A DNA stretch of 64,000 bases, taken from NCBI RefSeq assembly GCF_047496725.1, contig NC_132976.1:13566501-13630500 (forward strand), written 5' to 3'. Below are positions 52,380 through 62,389 of the stretch, in pieces (the first letter of the stretch is position 1; the number at the start of each line of letters is the position of its first letter). This stretch comes from Anoplolepis gracilipes. Its lineage: Eukaryota > Arthropoda > Insecta > Hymenoptera > Formicidae. Below the pieces are notes generated by a model. It was not told the origin of the DNA and searched no databases. It saw nothing but the letters and a program-made list of their open reading frames with translations. The position numbers and the translations under genes were made by a program.

Positions 52380-52763
52380 ATGCTGCCTGGGAATTATACA
52401 GTAATTTCTTCAGTCGATATATTCCATGATTCCAATGTTGATGCAATTTCTCATAATACTGATAATGAAATAGTTGATATAGATGTAAATGTTTTACAGA
52501 ATAATGAATATCATCACGCTCACATTCCTTCTAACGCCAGTTTCGATTTTTCTAAAGAATTTTATTTAAGTAAAAGAAATTTAGTTGATGATTTACGGTT
52601 ATGGGTTCTAAAAGGAAATATATCTCATAGAGCATTCAATAATTTATTGGAAATTCTTCGTGCTCATGATCAAATATCTCATTTGCCTCGTGATGCAAGA
52701 AGTATTATGTGTCGTAACCCGACACACTTACCTGAAAAGAGAAAAAGTAAATATATAAAATAA
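52380..52763 (+). pseudogene. CACTA-like transposase N-terminal fragment
   Basis: 127 codons; the C-terminal half (LVDDLRLWVLKGNISHRAFN, DQISHLPRDARSIM) resembles the segment that in the copy at 49512 precedes the SSSVDVWP core (RLRRWYCSSHVNLTQLKML). It stops at 52763 where LTR-type sequence begins. Confidence 0.5.
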
Positions 52764-52859
52764 AGAAAAAAAAACTAAAATTAAACAAGCAAAGCAACTT
52801 ATGAAAAAAACATTAAAAGGAATTAAATAAGAATTAAATAGAAAGATTAAGAAAGAAAA

Positions 52860-53228
52860 ATAAGACGTGACCAAAAAGAAAACAAGTCACGGTCAAGCTG
52901 AGTAAGCATTATGACATCCGAGCACGGAGCACGTCCCGCGCTCCGATCCAGGAAACCTCATCCTTCCGCTCTCAAAATTAAAGCGATATATAAACCGATC
53001 GCGAGAACCATCGCGGTCGCTCGTAATAAGTAAACTACCCATCGACACGGTTCGTCATCACGACAACCGAATATACGAAATGATAGTAGTGTAAGACAAG
53101 TGTAATAATACGACCGAAATATATTTTTTTACTACAAGTACAGAGTGCGTTCATTTGCTGCCTGAGTTCTAACTCTTTGGGCGAATATCCCAGAAGACCC
53201 TATCCTCACGGCACGGGCACAACATTCA
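52860..53228 (+). mobile_element. LTR with promoter, followed by a tRNA-Leu-type primer site
   Basis: TATATAAACCGATCG at 52988 is a plausible promoter. Immediately 3' at 53230 stands TGGTGGCAGCGGTGGGATT, complementary to the 3' end of a tRNA-Leu (CCA end plus acceptor stem). A ~100-bp piece of this LTR (52948-53045) recurs at 53321-53420 behind the primer site. No gag or pol of this element follows: R1-type LINE sequence begins at about 53440. Confidence 0.6.
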
Positions 53229-53229
53229 T

Positions 53230-53250
53230 TGGTGGCAGCGGTGGGATTCG
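53230..53250 (+). other. Primer-binding site (tRNA-Leu type)
   Basis: Twenty-one bases starting TGGTGGCAGCGGTGGGATT directly after the LTR. Identification rests on recalled tRNA-Leu 3' ends. Confidence 0.6.
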
Positions 53251-53320
53251 CCAGCACAAGTGACGCAAAGACATAAAGGACGTCCTGACCAAACACATCC
53301 ACTACAACGCAGAAGACAAC

Positions 53321-53420
53321 CAGGAAACCTCATCCTTCCGCTCTCAAAATTAAAGCGATATATAAACCGATCGCGAGAACCATCGCGGTCGTTCGTAATA
53401 AGTAAACTACCCATCAACTT
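53321..53420 (+). repeat. Partial LTR duplicate
   Basis: Copy of 52948-53045 (GGAAACCTCATCCTTCCGCT onward), differing at a few bases, offset 373 bp. Confidence 0.9.
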
Positions 53421-53572
53421 CCCGAACACCCGGTACGTTGAGACGACAGTCGGACTGCAACCTGAGAAGGCACCGACCTTTTTTTGCGTCAGGAAAATGC
53501 TTTATGCATCCTCCGAGGAGCGGGAACTCCCCGGGGGTATGTGGGATTCACCCTATAATCGGAGTATACCCA

Positions 53573-55430
53573 CTAAAATCCTGACGACGGTCCTACTCGG
53601 CGGTTGATGGTGGGTGGGCCCTGGAGTCGCTTTCGCATTCTACCAGGACCCACCCCCGCCAATCCCCCCCGATGGTCGGAATTTTCCTGCCATAGTGCAC
53701 CACTGAGAGAACTCAGTGATGCACCACCGACGGCGCTGTGGGACCGCCACACAGCGCCGCCGCCTTCCCTGGGGCCAAGGTGCAATGGGGAGTGGGTGTT
53801 CCCGCACCCACCCTCCCTTGGCCCCGGAGTGAGAATAAAACTCTCACCACCCCCTTGATGGTCGGATCTTAGACCTGATTGGGGCGAGGGAGGCCTAAAA
53901 GACCCCCCAAGTTCACTTCCCCGTAGGGAAGAGGGGGGAAGACTACGTCTTACCCCTTCCTGCTCCCGCACGACCCCCTCATCTGTTGAAATGAGGGGGG
54001 CCTTGTTTCCCCTGGGTGGAGGGACTCCTCCGTCTCCATAATGGAGGTGGCGTCCGAGTCCCCTGAGGAAGGGGGGGGGCGATAAATCGGACCTCCCACT
54101 CTCCACTACAGTGGACACCTCCATCTTCTGGGCTGTCTCCGCCGGGGGAGACACCCTCCCCGCACCCGACGGAAGCATCCTTCGCCTCTTCTTCTTGCTC
54201 CCCTACTTCAAAGGAGGGCAGCACCTCTCGCTCCCACCCAGGGCATGGTCGGCAAGGACCTCCAGATCCACCCATAACGCGCATCTGGGCGTCCCCCGAC
54301 ACTCCCATCCGAGGTGTCCGGGGACACCACACCGGTAACACCGGTCGCTCCGGTGCACCTCGAACCTGCAGGCGGCACCAATGGGCCCCCCCCCTGAGGC
54401 ATCTATAACACCTCAGGGGGCCACTGATGCCGTCTCCTCTTCCATTCCCTCCCCTCTTTCCTTACGGAGGAAAGCTGGTCCGGAGTTCCCTTACCCCTTT
54501 TATCGAGAGGGGGATCTCTCCGGAACAGCCTCTTCCTTCTTTTTCCCCCACCCTTTCTAGCCGATGTGGGCGAAGTGGTAAGCCCCTCGCGGGGGTGGGA
54601 GGCTCCGGGCGTGGCGGTACTGCCCGGATCTCTTGACGAAGACCGCCAAGCCCTTCGGCCAGGGCGGTCTTCACCTCATTCCTAACAAGGCTGCGGAGGA
54701 ATTCCGCATCCACACAGGGATCTGGAGCCTCCGCAGCCTTGGGGGTTTCCATTACCTGGAGACCCACATCCATCCTAACTGGGAGGGGAGGGCAGGTCGC
54801 ACCTGCACCCCCACTCTCCTAACTGGCACCTCCACCTGAGTAGAGGCGTCCGATGGGAGATCACATGTTGTTCCATGTGGTCCCCGCCCCCGTTTGGGTG
54901 GAGTCATCCCGGATTTCCACTCGCGTGAGAGTCCTAAGATGCTCCAACCTGATGGACTTTTTCTTGACGAGCTGGTCGACCACACTGAAAAAGGTGTCAA
55001 GTACAGTCCTCAGCCCGTCGATCAGCTCGTCTTCATCGTCTTCGTCCTTCCTCCATGCCTTTCACGTCTCTTCTGCACCCCCACATAGGACAAAACTGCC
55101 CTATCAAGGATGCAGAAGAGGGACCGGGACACCTCCTTTCAGGCGATAGCTGGTTCTCCCGGGGGCCTCGCGAGCAAACCCCCGAGTGGCCCTTTGCATG
55201 ATGGCGACGAAAGGGGAACAGGGACAATATCCCCCCCCCCCCCGCCGGCCCGCAGCACCCGAAACTGCGGATTTTCGTTTCCGCGGCTTAACCATCCCAT
55301 AGTTTGACTCGCTCTTGGCACCCGTCCGGGTCGCCCGGGAGTTGTGGGTTCTAGGACTCGACAACCACACCCACAGATTAATAGACAGATAGCCAAAGGC
55401 CTAGATAAAGATGAGACTGGCATTTCTCAC
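53573..55430 (-). pseudogene. R1-clade LINE: 5' region and ORF1
   Basis: GC-rich and strongly unlike its AT-rich surroundings. The minus strand starts with MVKPRKRKSAVSGAAGRRGG at 55295, contains AEFLRSLVRNEVKTALAEGL (54770-54640), a CCHC knuckle (CYRCGV...H...C, near 54335-54295) and a GPSSGF end at 53573. The frame is broken several times, including at a C/G homopolymer (55230-55245). ORF1 of R1-type LINEs binds RNA. ORF2 does not follow; this 5' part is separate from the ORF2 fragment at 62390-64000. Confidence 0.65.
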
Positions 55431-55835
55431 TGATTTCAGTGCCATGCCATAGTAGTGTGGCCAATACAGTAACTACGTTCCCAAGATAAAATAAACAGAT
55501 GAGTCAGATAAGGATAAAAAATCCATCGCTTTAGCTTTGTCTTACTAATGATGAGCGTCTTGTTCGGCGACAAGTACGAGATATCACCTTTTACGCGTAG
55601 CGTTCGCGTAATTTGAAAAGGACAGAATTTCATGATATTATAAATAAATAAATAAATAATTAACCTGACCTATATATGTTATATATAACATGTACCTTTA
55701 TTTATTGAATCTATTTTTTTAATAAAATGTTTTATTATTATTATCACCTAAATCTGTCATTTAATTAATTTAAAATTTTTTTTATAATTAATTTAATTTG
55801 TTCTATAGTTATTTTTATGTGAGAGAAATACTACG
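55431..55835. other. AT-rich flank, nothing recognised
   Basis: No ORF. A short palindrome (ATATATGTTATATATAACAT) is near 55672. Confidence 0.45.
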
Positions 55836-55950
55836 TATCCCAGTGAGAAATGACCCATCGATCGATATCAAATTGACATCGAATTGACGTCAAATCATTG
55901 AAATTACATCAAATTGACATTGATTTGATAAGTCATTTCTCACTGGGATA
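55836..55950. mobile_element. 115-bp MITE
   Basis: TATCCCAGTGAGAAATGAC and its exact inverse enclose ~75 bp with three AAATTGACATC-like repeats. Confidence 0.85.
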
Positions 55951-56311
55951 TGTTTTATAATGAATTAATATATATATTTGTGTTCAAAAATTATATTTGA
56001 CCTTTAATTTTTATTTTTATTTTATTAAATGTTAATGCACATATACTCAATTGCGAATTATTGAGAAAAAATTCCCATTGTATGTAAGAGAAATTTCGAA
56101 ACTCTTTGATAAAGCTCTCGCTTACTCTCTGTTATATCTTGCTCTTATAATGCGTTCGGCAAGTCATAAACGATTCGGAAAAATAAGCAAGCTCGCGAAT
56201 CATTTCCGACAAAATTTCGGAACTCTTTGATGCTAAATCATGTTACTCGTATGTTCTTACTCTCAACAATCAGGGAATCAGCACACACATACACACGCAC
56301 GTAGGCACGTG

Positions 56312-57180
56312 TATTAAATTGATCCGTGTTTGAGTTTATCGTCCAATACGCTTGTAAGTAATATCTTTTTATACTTGAAATTTAAAAAATTTTCATGTTT
56401 GTTATAAGATCGAAAGAAAGACACATATTCGATCAGTGCCGCTAGCGCAGCAGGAAAGCAAAAGAAGAGTATTTCAGGAATCTTAGGTTCAAAACTTGAG
56501 TTGTCATAATTTTTTTTGTTTTTTAATTAAAAAAATTTTTTTATTACTTTGTACGTCGTGTAATATGTATTATTTATTACATAGAAATAAATATTTGGCA
56601 TATATTTATTGTTAGATACGCATATATTTCCTCATATAGTTAAAATGCATAAAATTATCATAATATAAATAAAATATTCTTACAGAGAAATATTTTTACT
56701 TAAATAATTAAAAAATAAAATAAATAAATAAAACATAAATGTTTTTATTTATTTTTTACATTGCGCTGGTTGATACAAATCATGAAAACATGAAAAATAT
56801 TCCTCTGTAAAAATATTTTATTTATATTACGATCATTTTATGTATTTTAAATATATAAGAAGATATATGCGCATTTAATAATAAATATATGTCGAATATT
56901 TATTTCTATGTAATAAATAATACATATTACATGACGTACAAAGTAATAAAAAAATTTTTTAATTAAAAAACAATAAAAAAATTATGACAGCTCAAGTTTT
57001 GAACCTAAGATCCCTGAATTAATATTCTTGTACTATTTCGCTGCGCTAGCGAAACTGATCGAACATACATCTTTCTTTAGATCTTATAACAAATATGAAT
57101 ATTTCTCTAAATTTTAAGTATAAAAAAATATTACAAGGCGCATTGGACAAAAAGCTCGAACATAGATCAACTTAATTTTT
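56312..57180. mobile_element. Palindromic foldback element, ~430-bp arms
   Basis: Left arm 56312-56740 and right arm 56750-57180 are imperfect inverted copies, running from GATCCGTGTTTGAG/GTCCAATACGC outside to AT-rich sequence at the centre. Shared blocks are GTTATAAGATCGAAAGAAAG, CGCTAGCGCAGC and AATATTTGGCATATATTTAT. No ORF. Confidence 0.85.
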
Positions 57181-57240
57181 ACAACTTAATTTAATACAGA
57201 TTCACCACAAAAAAAGGAGATCAAAATCAGTGAAGAGTCA

Positions 57241-57375
57241 ACGGAATTTAGCACGGACTTGAACCAGGGGCAAAGTCTTTTGTGGAATTTAGCACGGACT
57301 CGAACCAGGGGCAAAGTCTTTTGCGGAATTGAGCACGGACTCAAACCAGGGGTAAAGTGTGTCGGTAAGGGGCAA
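57241..57375. repeat. 42-43-bp tandem repeat, three units
   Basis: GAATTTAGCACGGACTTGAA and CCAGGGGCAAAGTCTTTTGT recur three times, the last ending in GTAAAGTGTGTCGG. Confidence 0.9.
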
Positions 57376-57397
57376 ACTCTGTCGCACGAAAATGGAG

Positions 57398-57446
57398 GTC
57401 TCATCTTTATAGGGGCCTTTGGCTATCTGTCTATTAATCTGTGCCA
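57398..57446. repeat. Inverted copy of the LINE 5' segment at 55373-55419
   Basis: GTCTCATCTTTATAGGGGCC and TTTGGCTATCTGTCTATTAA match the inverse of 55373-55419 at about 95 percent. Suggests a second LINE 5' end facing the first. Confidence 0.8.
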
Positions 57447-57625
57447 CATCGGGGTCTCCTTCGGTGAGCCCCCCCCCCCCCCACCACGGCTAGGTGGCGA
57501 GTCATCGGGAAGGAGAAGACACCGACCTACCTCAACTATAGGCAACAGCGAGAGCGAACGATCGAATAAAATGCTGTTCATCATATTAATGTAAGTCGAA
57601 CGAAATTAATTATTATAACACGTGA

Positions 57626-59299
57626 ATGTCGGAAGGAGGAAGCGAACAACCAAATAATAGCGCAAACACATCGTGGCTACATAACGGATCGGCGGAAAGA
57701 GCCATAGCCAATAGTTTAAGAAACTTCGCAAAGAATCACAGAAACCGCGTTTAGAGACATTAGTAATAGAGTGCGCAGACATTTAGAGGAATATTACTCG
57801 AGCGAAAGTTCTCCCGAAAGCGAACTCGGCGCGAACGTAATAGCAGAACGCGAACTCCCGGTCAATGAAATAGATCGTAGCGTAATCGCGAACCAAGACG
57901 GTCAGTCATCCGACGCCGAGTCAGCGATAAATATACCAAGCCGTATAACACACCGACGCGAATTTTCATTAACGTCCTACGACTCGAGCATTTTTAATCC
58001 GGAATTAGAATACCGCGAGAGAGGAAACATGATCCGAACACCTCCGGTAGCTCAACCGAACGTCACTGCCGATGAGGTAGATAGAGAAATCGAACGCTTA
58101 CACAACGAGATAGGCGAAGAATCAGCGGAGCCGCGTGCACAGAGACACGTCGAGCCGAGACCCGGAACAAGCGGTATGAACGAGAATAGTAGAGAGATGA
58201 TACAAATGCTGATGCAGGAAATTCGGGACTTGCACCTCAAAATATATTATATTAGAGAAAAACAGGAAACGCGCAATAACGGAAGCCTAACGCCAATAAA
58301 TCCTAGACGCGAAGCTGAATAAGACTATTCGCCCGACGATGTACGACACGGTCGAGGACGCGGAAATTTACCCTTAAAAGAGGCATGAAGCCTAATACCG
58401 GAATTTGATGGATCGCCAAATAAATTACAAGAATTTTTAAGCGCGACTACATACGAGGTCGAAAATATTGACCTATTAGACAAAGTCATCTTGTTAGGTT
58501 CCAGACGCGAAAGATCCGAAATTTTATGCAATTGAAGCAAGAATTAGCAGCGTTCTATGCTAGTAGAAAGAGCACGATACATCTGCAAATAGAATTCAAC
58601 ACGCTAAAACAGAAAACCGGCGAAAGCGCGAGAGCATATGGTCTTCGAACGGACAAACTAGCCATAGAATTATACGAGTCAATGCTAGACGGACAAAATT
58701 ATACGACGGAGCACAAGCGAATAATCTTTAAAATTATACAGCAGCAAGTCTTAGAGGATTTTCAAATCGGATTACACGACGACATTAAAACCGTGGTACG
58801 TTCTCGAGGATACATGACACTGCAAGAAGCGATATCAGCCGCGAGCGTGGAAGAGAAGGCCAAAGGATCGGCATGTGCCGACGCGCGACCAAAGAACGCT
58901 GCAACGTCCGCGTATAATCACGATAGTAAAAGGACCGCACAATGTCAGAAATGCGGAAAAATGGGGCATTACGGACGAGAATGCCGTACGAGTCGGTACG
59001 CGACACGATTTTCGTTACCAAAACCGGAGCGATCCTCGTGCGTAAATACCGTTGATAAATATTGCAACCATTGCAAAAAGACCGGACATAAGCAAGAAGA
59101 ATGTTGGCTATTACATGGACGACCATATAAGGACCAGTTTAATCGTACGAAACGAAATCAAACGTCACGGGAAAATAAAAATCAGTATAACGATGAAAGA
59201 AAAAAAAGAGGTCTGATTCCGCTCAAAGTAGCGATGAGAAGGAAAAAGAAGAGAAGAAGCAACGTCGACCTGCCGCCGAGTATCACGTATCACACGTAA
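57626..59299 (+). pseudogene. Ty3/gypsy gag (frameshifts and stops)
   Basis: Starts MSEGGSEQPNNSANTSWLHN at 57626, loses frame near 57750, is open 57771-58322, then stops appear, and is open again 58526-59299. The last part has a gag core (FNTLKQKTGESARAYGLRTD) and two CCHC knuckles: CQKCGKMGHYGREC and CNHCKKTGHKQEEC. Structural protein of an LTR element. Located 0.2 kb after the LINE-like 5' segment; no flanking LTR recognised. Confidence 0.8.
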
Positions 59300-59346
59300 G
59301 ACGAACGCCTCACTCACACACAGGACTAGACTTAGTTGCATTACCC

Positions 59347-60006
59347 ATGCGAGAGGCGAAAGGAGAAAAAATTAATTTATTATGCTATACGGGAATAGCC
59401 ATTTCTCTTATCAAAGTGAGAAATCTAAAAGGAGAAACGATGATAACCGAAGACAAAATAACCCTCACGGGCGTGACGGGACATCAGGTATATACCATCG
59501 AACGGATAAACACGACGATAAAGTTACGAGACGAAAAGATAAAACATAGATTTTATGTCGTAAGAGACGATTTTCTGATTGAATACGAGGGAATAATAGG
59601 AATAGACTTTCTTAAAAAACAAGAAGCGATATGCAACTACTCGACGAAACAGCTGAGAATCGGACGAAATATACTGAGACTATATTCTTATCAAAAGATC
59701 ACGTTACAGCCTTGGAGCGAGACGATAGTACAAGTGGCAACGACAATCAACATGATGGGAGTAACCCGAGCAGAGGAAATAATACCAGGCGTATTCATAA
59801 GGAACTGCCTAGTAAATCCCGAAAAATTTTTATGCCCTGCAAGCGTAATGAATACAAATGAGAACGAAGTCGAAATTACAATGCCACAGATAACAATTGA
59901 GAAAATTGAAGCCGAAGAAACAACGGAGATAAATGCCGCACACTCGACAACGGAGGAGAAAAGCCTACGACACACCGAGAAAATATTAGAAGAGCTCCGC
60001 ACCTAA
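59347..60006 (+). pseudogene. Ty3/gypsy protease region, active-site Asp lost
   Basis: 219 codons open. The retropepsin motif position reads CYTGIAISLI, where the family has Asp-Thr/Ser-Gly, so the catalytic Asp is absent. A later IGIDFLKK matches the ILG-type second motif. Followed after about 50 bp by the RT region. Confidence 0.75.
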
Positions 60007-60955
60007 ATAAGGAAGAGGAAAAAGCGATAAGAGATATCTGCGAGGAATACAGCGACGTGTTCCACACAGACGGAGAGTCACTCACATGTACGAACGCGGT
60101 GACACATCAAATTGCAACACGAGCAGATAGCGCACCGGTTAACGTACGACCATATCGACTGCCCGAAAAGCATAAGACGGAAGTCAATCGACAAATGCAA
60201 GAGATGCTGAATAATAGAATAATTAGGGCAAGCGTGAGTCAATGGAACGCACCTTTATTAGTCGTTCCGAAGAAATTAGATGTATCCGGAAAACAAAAAT
60301 TTAGAGTGGTGGTAGATTTTCGAAAATTGAACGACCTAACGATAGGCGACTCATTCCTTCTACCGAATATTACAGACATATTAGATCAATTAGGGAACGC
60401 AAAATATTGTGCTACTCTCGACTTGGCTTCAGGGTATCACCAGATCGAGATGGAAGAAAGCGACAAAAGTAAAACAGCGTTTTCCACGCCGTACGGACAC
60501 TATGAATTTAACAGAATGCCGTTTGGATTAAAAACGCACCGGCTACATTCCAGCGATTAATGAACGCCGTGTTAAGCGGACTGCAAAGGATAAAATGTCT
60601 AGTTTATTTAGACGATATTGTAATTTTTGGAGCTAGTCTAAAGGAACACAATAAAAGATTAATCGAAATATTAAAAAGATTACGGGAAAATCGATTAAAA
60701 TTACAGCCCGACAAATGTGAGTTTTTGAGAAAAGAAGTGACATATCTCGGACACATAATTACGGAGAACGGAATATCACCCGATCCAATTAAATTAAAAG
60801 CTGTAAAAACTTCCCGACGCCAAAAAAGATCAAAGATATACAAGCATTTATAGGCTTGGCCGGATATTATCGGAAATTTATTGAAAATTTTTCCAAGATA
60901 GCGAAACCACTTACAAAACTAATCAAGAAAGAAAACAAGTTCGAGTGAACGCAAG
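60007..60955 (+). pseudogene. Ty3/gypsy reverse transcriptase
   Basis: Two frames: to 60560 (FRVVVDFRKLNDLTIGDSF, DLASGYHQIEME, FNRMPFGLK) and 60560-60853 (CLVYLDDIVIFG, the YxDD catalytic site; TYLGHIITENGISPDP). Frame changes are at about 60530 and about 60820; the reading then continues to GYYRKFIENFSK near 60890. Confidence 0.88.
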
Positions 60956-61442
60956 CACAACAAAACGCTTAAAATACTAAAAGAACAGCTGACGACAGAA
61001 CCGGTACTGAAGTATCCAGATTTTACAAAAGAATTTATAGTGACGACAGATGCATCCGACTATGCAATCGGAGCCATATTATCGCAAGGACAGATAAGAC
61101 AGGACCGACCCGTAGCGTACGCGAGCCGAGTATTATCAAAAGCGGAACAAAATTACAGTACGACAGAGAAGGAGTTACTCGCTATAGTATGGGCCGTTAA
61201 ACATTTCCGACCATATTTATGGAACCAAATTCACGATCGTTACGAATCACAAATCGTTAGTGTGGTTATTTAATGTCACTGACCCTGGATCTCGATTGAC
61301 CCGATGGAGACTTAAATTAGAAGAATACGACTATGTGATAATACATAAAGCCGGAACAGCGAACAGAAACGCTGAAGCGCTGAGTCGGCACATAGCGGAT
61401 ATCAACGCGATTAAAGAAAAAGAAACACACGACGCAAGAACA
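60956..61442 (+). pseudogene. Ty3/gypsy RNase H
   Basis: 61003-61272 carries TTDASDYAIGAILSQ and STTEKELLAIVWAVKHFRPY, then a frame change at about 61230-61260 and DYVIIHKAGTANRNAEALSR in the next frame. Catalytic Asp and Glu visible. Confidence 0.85.
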
Positions 61443-62388
61443 ATGTAAGAATATACGGAAGATGAGAAGCAAAAAATATTATACGAATACCATAACGCCC
61501 CCCTAGGAGGACATCAAGGAATCGAACGAACGATAAATCGAATTTGTCTAATACACAATTGGAAAGGAATAACAAAAGATGTCGAAAATTATATAGCAAA
61601 ATGCGAACTATGCCAACGAAATAAACTGTCGAGAAAAAATAAGGCACCGTTAATAATCGCACTGCCGACAAGCCATTCGGAAAATGTGCACTAGATATAG
61701 TCGGACCATTAACAATTACAATTAATGGAAACAAATATATCTTAACCTTCCAAGATAATTTAACGAAATTCAATAAAGCGATACGAATAGCGAACCAAGA
61801 AGCCGCAACAATCGCGAGAGAATTCACAACGAAAATAATATTTGAGCACGGTATTCCAGAAAAACTACTAACCGACCAAGAAACAAATTTCCTGAGCAAA
61901 ATGTTCAAAAATACTTGCAAATTGTTAAAAATTGAGAAAATACAAACAACAGCGTATCATCCGGAGAGCAACGGAGCGCTGGAAAAATCACATCGTACAC
62001 TAGCCGAGTATTTACGACACTATATTAACGCAAATCAAACCGACTGGGACGAATGGATCCCATACGCAATGTTCACGTATAATACTACTCTGCACACAGC
62101 GACGAGATTCACACCGTTCGAACTAATTTACGGACACAGAACAACCCTACCGACAACTCTATCGCAACCGCCAAAACCTACATACACGTACGAAGACTAC
62201 GCAAGCGAACTACGAGAAAAATTACGCGCAACGCAACAAGTCGCAAAAGAGCACCTACGCAATGAAAAAATAAAGGCGAAGGAAAATTACGACAAGAAAA
62301 CACACAAAACTACATTCAAAGTAGGGGAAAAAGTCCTGCTACACGACGAAACAGTTAGTAAAGGATCAAAGAAGTTAGATTCCCTATG
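61443..62388 (+). pseudogene. Ty3/gypsy integrase, truncated 3' end
   Basis: An HHCC zinc domain (YHNAPLGGHQG and CELCQ, 61480-61620), then the DDE core with Asp in DIVGPL, Asp in LLTDQETNF and Glu in SNGALEKSH. There is a frameshift near 61685 and a frame change near 61900. Cut at about 62388 by R1-type LINE sequence right after LDSLW; no 3' LTR. Confidence 0.85.
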
Positions 62389-62389
62389 G

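Noticed and set aside
51580..52380. CACTA terminus at 51585 (CACACTGAAAAACCC)
   Set aside because: No inverted partner or target duplication could be found; the resemblance is a few bases only.
53979..54341. Gly/Pro-rich overlapping ORFs in the GC-rich LINE region as separate genes
   Set aside because: High GC leaves all frames open; only the frames with LINE ORF1 features were kept.
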